Shown one piece after another: positions 58,929-64,000 of a stretch of DNA of 64,000 nucleotides. The notes beneath the pieces are model-generated. The model ran no database searches. It was not told the origin of the DNA and saw nothing but the letters and a program-made list of their open reading frames with translations. Both the position numbers and the translations under genes were made by a program. The stretch's first letter is position 1. Every line of letters begins with the position of its first letter. This DNA is from JAPHTQ01 sp050287105 (GTDB lineage Bacteria > Pseudomonadota > Gammaproteobacteria > Thiohalomonadales > Thiohalomonadaceae). The DNA lies in the NCBI GenBank assembly GCA_050287105.1, contig JBNKBG010000002.1, positions 4,858-68,857 on the forward strand. Direction: 5' to 3'.

Positions 58929-58942
58929 TTGATGTTGATCAA
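58929..58942. promoter_or_regulatory. FNR/Anr binding site
   Basis: TTGATgttgATCAA is a perfect FNR consensus. Placed at -41.5 it gives a start near 58894 on the minus strand, with TTGAAT about 22 bases past the box as a fair -10. It would activate the microprotein gene when oxygen is low. Confidence 0.72.
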
Positions 58943-59114
58943 CAATTCCCCAGATCGGCAGCTATTTCTCCCCCTTTCTTCCACACAGATGATCTGGATC
59001 AAAAGCGCACTGTAACCCGCCCCAGCCATGCCCTCTCTTCTATCAGCAATCCTGATGGAGAGAGCACTACGACACCGATACGATTGAAACTTATTTAACA
59101 ATTGGATCGGCTAA

Positions 59115-59414
59115 ATGCAGGAAGAGAAGCCACATTCATGGCGTTATTTCGTCACCTATAGCGGCGTTAAACTACCGCTGAAAATGGCCAGTGAGTTACA
59201 GGAAAACGAGACGGCAAACCGCAACACCTACTTTCGTGCCGCCTACGATGAGCAGGGGCAGATGACCCTGTGTCAGAAGCTGGTCTATGGGGCGCTGGAG
59301 ATGGAACATCGCTACCGCTATTACCCAAACGGGGCGCTGGAGGAAGCGGAGATCACCATGGCGGGGGAGACCCGCCAGATACGTTTTGCTGACAGTGGTG
59401 AGCTGCTCGATTGA
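59115..59414 (+). CDS. DUF6156 family protein
   Basis: 99 residues, MQEEKPHSWRYFVTYSGVKL. The pattern WRYFVTYSGVKLPLKMASEL, NRNTYFRAAYDEQGQMT, LVYGALEMEHRYRYYPNGAL matches DUF6156 from memory, a small beta-rich cytoplasmic protein of unknown function. It follows a 15-base AT-rich stretch with no strong Shine-Dalgarno sequence. The next minus-strand gene ends seven bases after its stop. Confidence 0.8.
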   Translation: MQEEKPHSWRYFVTYSGVKLPLKMASELQENETANRNTYFRAAYDEQGQMTLCQKLVYGALEMEHRYRYYPNGALEEAEITMAGETRQIRFADSGELLD

Positions 59415-59420
59415 GCCGTG

Positions 59421-59600
59421 CTAGGCGTCTTCGTTCTTCTGCATGACCAGGTAAACACCCATGCCCACCAGGCCGACCCAGACCACCATGGCCACCGCAC
59501 CCATGCTCTCCCAGGCACTGCCCATGAACAGCAGCATCATCATTGCGATAGCCAGGAGGGCGTTACCGAGCCAGAAGTTAGTTGAAGGTTGTTCGGACAT
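59421..59600 (-). CDS. Small membrane protein (59 residues)
   Basis: From ATG 59600 (MSEQPSTNFWLGNALLAIAM); a GTG at 59612 adds four. Two short helices, LGNALLAIAMMMLLFMGSAW and GAVAMVVWVGLVGMGVYLVM, with an acidic C-terminus (QKNEDA). No family recognised. Its start is 25 bases after the stop of the next gene upstream in the same direction, so they are probably co-transcribed. Confidence 0.68.
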   Translation of the reverse strand: MSEQPSTNFWLGNALLAIAMMMLLFMGSAWESMGAVAMVVWVGLVGMGVYLVMQKNEDA

Positions 59601-59625
59601 ACGAATACTCACTGTTGGTTAAAGG

Positions 59626-59973
59626 TTACTCATCATCCAGCAGACGCACCGTGGCCTCTGCTGTTTTGCTGTCAATCAGGAACTCCAGCTCACAATACTC
59701 CTGCTGCCGGTCCTGGGGGGTCGGGTCATCGGCGCAACTGCAGCCGGCGATAATCCCGCTGTAGAATACCCCGGCCTTTACCCGCAGGCCATCCGCCGAC
59801 TCCTCCGTGGCGATCAGCATGAGCCGAAACGGCTCGTCGGCAACGCTGGAGCTGAGCGCCAGCCCCTGTTGCAGCGGCAGCAGCGTGGCGGGCAACCCCT
59901 CCACCTCGGCGCAGAAATTGCGCTCAAACGCCTCGCTGTTCCAGCTCGCCAGGGATTGTTTGAGGACTATCAT
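59626..59973 (-). CDS. Conserved-type hypothetical protein (115 residues)
   Basis: From MIVLKQSLASWNSEAFERNF; an ATG 21 bases upstream is in frame. Beta-rich, with a CSCADDPTPQ segment near residue 77 followed by EYCELEFLIDSKTAEATVRL, cysteines that could bind a metal. I recall similar proteins as unnamed gammaproteobacterial families. Cytoplasmic. Likely co-transcribed with the 59-residue membrane protein gene. Confidence 0.65.
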   Translation of the reverse strand: MIVLKQSLASWNSEAFERNFCAEVEGLPATLLPLQQGLALSSSVADEPFRLMLIATEESADGLRVKAGVFYSGIIAGCSCADDPTPQDRQQEYCELEFLIDSKTAEATVRLLDDE

Positions 59974-60031
59974 TGGCGCTCTCCACACCGCCACTCCGGC
60001 AGGCCATCATAGCAAAACTCCGCCACACGAC

Positions 60032-60688
60032 TCAGACACCACGGTGAAAATTAAGTAGATGCCCCTTCGCCAGGGTATCGCGGATCGGCTGTCGGTTGGA
60101 CCAGCCGGTCTCCCGGCGAAAGCCCCGCCCATCCATGGCACGGTTAAAACGGCCGTGATGGCCACGACCCGGATCAACGATGATCACCTCCGCCCGCTCG
60201 GCGGCGTGCCGATCGATAAACGCCGCCAGCAGCGACGGGTGCTCCGCCTCGTAGAGCAGGTCGCTGCCGATGATGAGATCAAAACGCTCCAGTTCCAGCT
60301 CTGTCTCCTCCCAGGAACCGACGTAGTAGGGCAGTGGCGCCATGGCATTCAGCGCCAGATTCTTCTCCAGAAAGGTCTCGGTCAGGGGGTGTAGATCGGT
60401 GGAGGTGATGTCTGCGCCGCTTTTTTGCAGTACCAGACTGGCAAGGCCGATCCCGCAGCCGACTTCCAGAATCCGCCGTCCCTGGTGAGGGAAGCTCGCC
60501 ATCGTCTCGGCCAGGAAGCGCCCCGCAGGCCAGACCAGGCCGAAGATCGGCCACATCGCAGGAGAGATATTCGCCCGCGCCGCGGCACCGTCCGGGTCGG
60601 AATACTGCTGCCGGTCGAGCAGTGAACGAATACGGTAATCGACTCCGCCGAGGGTCAGGGTCTCGAGCTTGACCTTGTAGTCCTGCAT
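60032..60688 (-). CDS. SAM-dependent methyltransferase (PrmA/METTL-like)
   Basis: 218 residues. Class I fold: motif I ILEVGCGIGLASLVLQKSGA near residue 74, ITSTDLHPLTETFLEKNLAL, then FDLIIGSDLLYEAEHPSLLA near residue 137, the post-I and motif II/IV pattern (D-L-L-Y) of lysine/histidine protein methyltransferases of the METTL group. WPAGRFLAETM matches the W-x-(A/S) start of that family. Substrate unknown. No signal peptide. Confidence 0.9.
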   Translation of the reverse strand: MQDYKVKLETLTLGGVDYRIRSLLDRQQYSDPDGAAARANISPAMWPIFGLVWPAGRFLAETMASFPHQGRRILEVGCGIGLASLVLQKSGADITSTDLHPLTETFLEKNLALNAMAPLPYYVGSWEETELELERFDLIIGSDLLYEAEHPSLLAAFIDRHAAERAEVIIVDPGRGHHGRFNRAMDGRGFRRETGWSNRQPIRDTLAKGHLLNFHRGV

Positions 60689-60857
60689 GAACAGCGCCTT
60701 GTGCCAGGCCTGAAAACGACTGTCCAGTCAGGCAGAACGCATCGGGGGAGGCGCAAGGCAAAGCCGAAGAGAGATTTCCGGGCGTTGGAGCATCGGCGGT
60801 TGCCGACCCCCACTACCAGAGGGGTCACTATAACATCATCGCGCCAACGGCACCGGC

Positions 60858-61538
60858 TCAGCCCTGGCGTTCGGCCAGCCAGATGGTGTGCCGCGCACCC
60901 TTGCGTCCGGCGTGGGCTCGCACCGTGTGCACCGCCACCTCGAGCCCGGCGCGGCGCAGCCGCTCGCTGAAACCGCGATCCGGCCCCGCCGACCAGACCG
61001 CCAGCACGCCACCGCGACGCAGGGTGTCGTAGGCGGCCGCCAGTCCGGCATCGCTATAGAGCCAGTCGTTGGCCCGATGGGTCAGCCCCTCCGGGCCGTT
61101 GTCCACGTCGAGCAGGATCGCATCGAAACTCTCCCGCTCCCGTTTGAGGATGCGGGCGATATCCCCTTCGCGCACCGTCACCCGCGGGTCCGCCAACGGG
61201 TGTCCCGCATAACCGCCGATGAACTCCCGGTTCCAGCGCACCACCGCCGGTACCAGCTCCGCCACCACCAGCTCCGCGTCAGGAGCAAGATGGCGCAGCG
61301 CCGCCGCCAGGGTGTAACCCATACCGAGACCACCGACCAACACCCGTGCCTGCGCCCGCCCGGCCACCGCCGTACAGCCCAGCTCCGCCAGCGCCTCCTC
61401 GGAGCCAAACACCCGGCTGTTCATCAACTCGCCGCCCCCGACGATGGTGATGGAGTGCTCTTCGCCCCGTTGATAGAGGCGCAACTCACCGCCGTTATCG
61501 GGGATCTCGCTCGTGTCGATCAGTTTCCAGGGATTCAT
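60858..61538 (-). CDS. Spermidine synthase-like methyltransferase-fold protein
   Basis: 226 residues from MNPWKLIDTSEIP; a longer reading from 61604 is unlikely. VLVGGLGMGYTLAAALRHLA near residue 70 (SAM-like motif), ELVVAELVPAVVRWNREFI, DARILKREREsFDAILLDVD and GLTHRANDWLYSDAGLAAAY are the spermine/spermidine synthase core, but it lacks the N-terminal gatekeeper strands of true SpeE. Function is probably not polyamine synthesis. Its own unit. Confidence 0.85.
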   Translation of the reverse strand: MNPWKLIDTSEIPDNGGELRLYQRGEEHSITIVGGGELMNSRVFGSEEALAELGCTAVAGRAQARVLVGGLGMGYTLAAALRHLAPDAELVVAELVPAVVRWNREFIGGYAGHPLADPRVTVREGDIARILKRERESFDAILLDVDNGPEGLTHRANDWLYSDAGLAAAYDTLRRGGVLAVWSAGPDRGFSERLRRAGLEVAVHTVRAHAGRKGARHTIWLAERQG

Positions 61539-61668
61539 CGCTGCGCTCACAAAATGGGGCGGCCATTGTAGCGTGGAAGCGGTCGCGGAAGTGAGTTGCG
61601 GCACATTACATATCGGGATTCTGGTCTACCCTTGATATACCGTAGTCACGGCAAAGGGAGAGGGGAAC

Positions 61669-62130
61669 ATGGCGACAATTACCGACGAAACCAGCTTCAA
61701 ACAGGCGCTTGCCGCACTACCACTGACGAAGCAGCGCCAACTGGGCGCCAAGTTCATCCGCCGGGTCCTCGAACTGGCCCCGGACTCCCGCCTCAACGCC
61801 GACCTCGCCTGTGCCGCCGCCAGCGATCCCAGCGAAACGGAACTGCTCGACGCCTACCGCAGCGCCAAGAGCATCGCCGTGGAAACCTACGCTGCCTGCG
61901 GTCAGGAAGCCGACTGGCACACCATGGCCGCCCACCACGTCGCCTGCGGCATCAGCGCCATCGTCTCGCCAACCTCAGCGATTGTGGAAGGCGTCGATAT
62001 CCCCGCCTACAGCGCCGCCACCAGCGCACGCCTGGCACTGCTGTCAAAAGATGTGGCGGAAGACAGGGAACATGTCACGACGGAGAATGAGGAGCAGTAC
62101 AGAATTGCGAACGAGTTTCTTGGGAACTAA
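61669..62130 (+). CDS. Conserved-type hypothetical protein (153 residues)
   Basis: MATITDETSFKQALAALPLT follows AGAGGGGAAC. All-helical and acidic, with a repeated pattern of helices (LNADLACAAASDPSETELLD, DAYRSAKSIAVETYAACGQE, HTMAAHHVACGISAIVSP). No family recognised. Cytoplasmic. Transcribed toward argH, with a shared terminator between. Confidence 0.7.
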   Translation: MATITDETSFKQALAALPLTKQRQLGAKFIRRVLELAPDSRLNADLACAAASDPSETELLDAYRSAKSIAVETYAACGQEADWHTMAAHHVACGISAIVSPTSAIVEGVDIPAYSAATSARLALLSKDVAEDREHVTTENEEQYRIANEFLGN

Positions 62131-62175
62131 CCAAGCGATATATGCACAACAAAAATTGACTCATGGTATGAAAGA

Positions 62176-62204
62176 AAAGGCCGCATTAAGCGGCCTTTCT
62201 TTTT
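62176..62204. terminator. Bidirectional terminator between the helical protein gene and argH
   Basis: Stem AAAGGCCGC/GCGGCCTTT with loop ATTAA; CTTTTTC follows on the plus strand and TTTTCTTTC on the minus strand. It touches the argH stop codon. Confidence 0.93.
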
Positions 62205-63601
62205 CATTTTTGCAGCAAAGTCCTCGCCTGTTTTACCGCTGCTTTCACACGTTCCGGCGCAGTGCCACCGACGTGCTTTCTCGCAGCCACCGATCCTTCT
62301 AGCGTTAAATAGCTGAACACGTCTTCCTTGATCGCTTTGGAGAACTGTTGCAGCTCTTCCAGTTTCATCTCGGAGAGATCGCGTTTGGTGGTGACGCCGA
62401 GGGCAACGGCCTTGCCGACGATTTCGTGGGCATCACGGAAGGCGACACCGTTGCGCACCAGATAGTCGGCCAGGTCGGTGGCGGTGGAGAAACCGCGCAG
62501 TGCCGCTTCGCGCATGTTTTCCGGTTTCAGTTTGATCTGCGCCATCATGTCGGCGTAGACCTTGAGGCAGCCCTTTACTGTATCGATGGCATCGAACAGC
62601 GGCTCTTTGTCTTCCTGGTTGTCCTTGTTATAGGCAAGCGGCTGGCCCTTCATGATCATCAGCATGGAGGCGAGCGAACCGAAGACGCGACCGGTTTTGC
62701 CGCGCACCAGTTCCGGCACGTCGGGGTTTTTCTTCTGCGGCATGATTGAGGAGCCTGTGCAGAAGGCGTCGCCGAGATCGACCCAGTCGAACTGGCTGGA
62801 GCTCCAGAGGATCAGCTCCTCGCTGAAGCGTGACATGTGCATCAGCAGCAGCGACGACCAACTGAGAAATTCGATGACGAAGTCGCGATCGGAGACGCCG
62901 TCGAGGGAGTTGCGGCCGACCATGTCGAAGCCGAGTTCCTTGGCGGTGAATTCACGATCGATGGGATAGGTGGTCCCGGCCAGCGCGGCGGAACCGAGTG
63001 GCATGATGTTGACCCGCTTGCGGCAATCGAGCAAACGCTCGCTGTCGCGCTGCAGCATTTCGTTCCACGCCAGCATGTGGTGGCCGAAGGTGATCGGCTG
63101 CGCGGTTTGCAGATGGGTGAAGCCGGGCATGATGGTCTCCGCCTCGCGCTCGGCCAGATCGATCAAGGCGCTTTGCAGCCGCTTCAGTTCCGGGGTAATG
63201 GCACCGTCGATCTCGTCGCGCAGGTAGAGGCGCACGTCGGTGGCGACCTGGTCGTTACGCGAACGGCCGGTGTGCAACTTCTTGCCCGCCTCGCCGATCT
63301 TGTCGGTGAGCCGTTTTTCGATGTTCATGTGCACATCTTCGAGTGCAATGGACCAGGCAAAGTCACCCGCCTCGATCTCCGCTTCGATCTGGGTGAGGCC
63401 ACGGATGATCGCGTCGCGCTCGTCGGCGGTGAGCACACCGACCTTGGTCAGCATTCGCGCGTGGGCGATGGAGCCACGGATATCCTGGCTGTACATACGC
63501 TGGTCAAAACCGACCGAGGCCCCGAAGGCCTCGACGAAGGCATCGGTGGGTTCGCTGAAGCGGCCGGTCCAGGGTTTTTCGACGCTTTTGTTTTCGCTCA
63601 T
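62204..63601 (-). CDS. argH: Argininosuccinate lyase
   Basis: 465 residues. It splits argininosuccinate to arginine and fumarate. Fumarase-superfamily segments are all present: WTGRFSEPTDAFVEAFGAS, HTGRSRNDQVATDVRLYLRD near residue 113, PGFTHLQTAQPITFGHHMLA (catalytic His) near 160 and the signature GSSIMPQKKNPDVPELVRG near 282 with the catalytic serine. The C-terminal helical domain ends QARTLLQK. It is next to an AlgZ-like kinase gene, as in Pseudomonas. Confidence 0.98.
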   Translation of the reverse strand: MSENKSVEKPWTGRFSEPTDAFVEAFGASVGFDQRMYSQDIRGSIAHARMLTKVGVLTADERDAIIRGLTQIEAEIEAGDFAWSIALEDVHMNIEKRLTDKIGEAGKKLHTGRSRNDQVATDVRLYLRDEIDGAITPELKRLQSALIDLAEREAETIMPGFTHLQTAQPITFGHHMLAWNEMLQRDSERLLDCRKRVNIMPLGSAALAGTTYPIDREFTAKELGFDMVGRNSLDGVSDRDFVIEFLSWSSLLLMHMSRFSEELILWSSSQFDWVDLGDAFCTGSSIMPQKKNPDVPELVRGKTGRVFGSLASMLMIMKGQPLAYNKDNQEDKEPLFDAIDTVKGCLKVYADMMAQIKLKPENMREAALRGFSTATDLADYLVRNGVAFRDAHEIVGKAVALGVTTKRDLSEMKLEELQQFSKAIKEDVFSYLTLEGSVAARKHVGGTAPERVKAAVKQARTLLQK

Positions 63602-63737
63602 GGCTAATCCATCTGGCTGAATCGATTGGAATTTGCGGCAGTATAGCCGAATCGTCGCATCGGCTGCGACGGCTCTCTCGTCTCTACGGCTCGAATGGGG
63701 CTATTATGAACAGATAATTTTTCGGGGATGCAGTGCG

Positions 63738-64000
63738 GTGGCCTCCAGCGATAGCCAGAGTAAAAATTTCTTTTTGCCGGATTTCTGCGGCCTGAACTCC
63801 GTGTTCGCCGTGGTGATCCTCTCTGAGCTGTTCGCCCTGATCCTCACCCTCGCCGCCAGCCACAGCGTTATCGACCCCTGGCTCCACCTGGCACTCACCT
63901 CACTCTTCATGCAGTGGGTCGGCCTCTGCTGCGCCGCCGTGCTCTGCCGCGCCCGGCCGCTGCTGGCAAAACTCGATGCCCTGGCGGCGGCTGGCGTCAG
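63738..64000 (+). CDS. AlgZ/FimS-like sensor histidine kinase (partial, N-terminus only)
   Basis: From GTG 63738, open to the right edge (87 codons visible). It reads MASSDSQSKNFFLPDFCGLN, then two hydrophobic helices (FAVVILSELFALILTLAASH, LALTSLFMQWVGLCCAAVL). The LPDFC segment and early helices match the LytS/AlgZ-type kinases that pair with AlgR, and in Pseudomonas this gene lies beside argH. Kinase motifs are off the window. The start is preceded by a GGGGAT-type site. Confidence 0.65.
   Translation, partial: MASSDSQSKNFFLPDFCGLNSVFAVVILSELFALILTLAASHSVIDPWLHLALTSLFMQWVGLCCAAVLCRARPLLAKLDALAAAGV

Overview
The window looks like a chromosomal segment of a moderately GC-rich gammaproteobacterium, with one 285-base run of N at 43334-43618. 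The order c-type cytochromes, engB, polA (convergent with engB), DUF2782 gene, thrB matches, from memory, the Pseudomonas and wider gammaproteobacterial arrangement. The right edge (argH next to an AlgZ/FimS-like kinase start) also recalls Pseudomonas. Copper uptake (OprC/NosA-like receptor), NnrS, cytochromes c4/c5/b561 and an FNR-type site suggest a respiratory, facultatively anaerobic lifestyle. The species cannot be named from this sequence.

Layout. 1-2800: resB (cut by the edge), a 141-bp foldback element, cytochromes c4 and c5. 2800-9370: engB, a predicted sigma-E-type small RNA in the Spot 42/ErsA position, polA, a LOG-family gene, DUF2782 and thrB, then a 452-bp spacer with a cluster of DnaA boxes. 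9372-11302: TRAP transporter membrane subunits. 11303-14927: a complete chromosomal integron, with intI, attI and four gene cassettes each carrying an attC, then a cassette remnant. 15091-31300: mixed housekeeping and hypothetical genes (SDR/AraC pair, purT, Fe-S oxidoreductase subunit, SLC13 permease, phnA, ROK sugar kinase, DsrC-like protein, LEA2 lipoprotein, copper receptor). 31393-38419: murI-nnrS-UDG operon and small conserved genes. 38531-42904: leuA with a second copy of the 141-bp element just upstream of its ribosome-binding site, an ABC-F ATPase and an Lrp regulator. 42997-48823: a Cpx-like unit, cpxR-cpxA-macA-ATPase-permease, divergent from a Spy/CpxP gene. 49000-55400: small proteins, a two-domain kinase, LysR/pirin, cytochrome b561 and YceI. 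55440-64000: hybrid kinase, an alpha/beta hydrolase with a cysteine elbow, an FNR-site-linked 26-residue membrane microprotein, methyltransferases, argH and a partial sensor kinase.

The most novel parts are the integron cassettes, none encoding a familiar cassette function. All four products are predicted to be membrane-anchored or secreted, and the first resembles GT51 peptidoglycan glycosyltransferases. Next come the polA-engB small RNA with two anti-Shine-Dalgarno loops, the DnaA-box cluster and the microprotein behind a perfect FNR box. Envelope functions recur: the sigma-E-like promoter, the Cpx-like system and the exported cassette products. A link between them is only inference.
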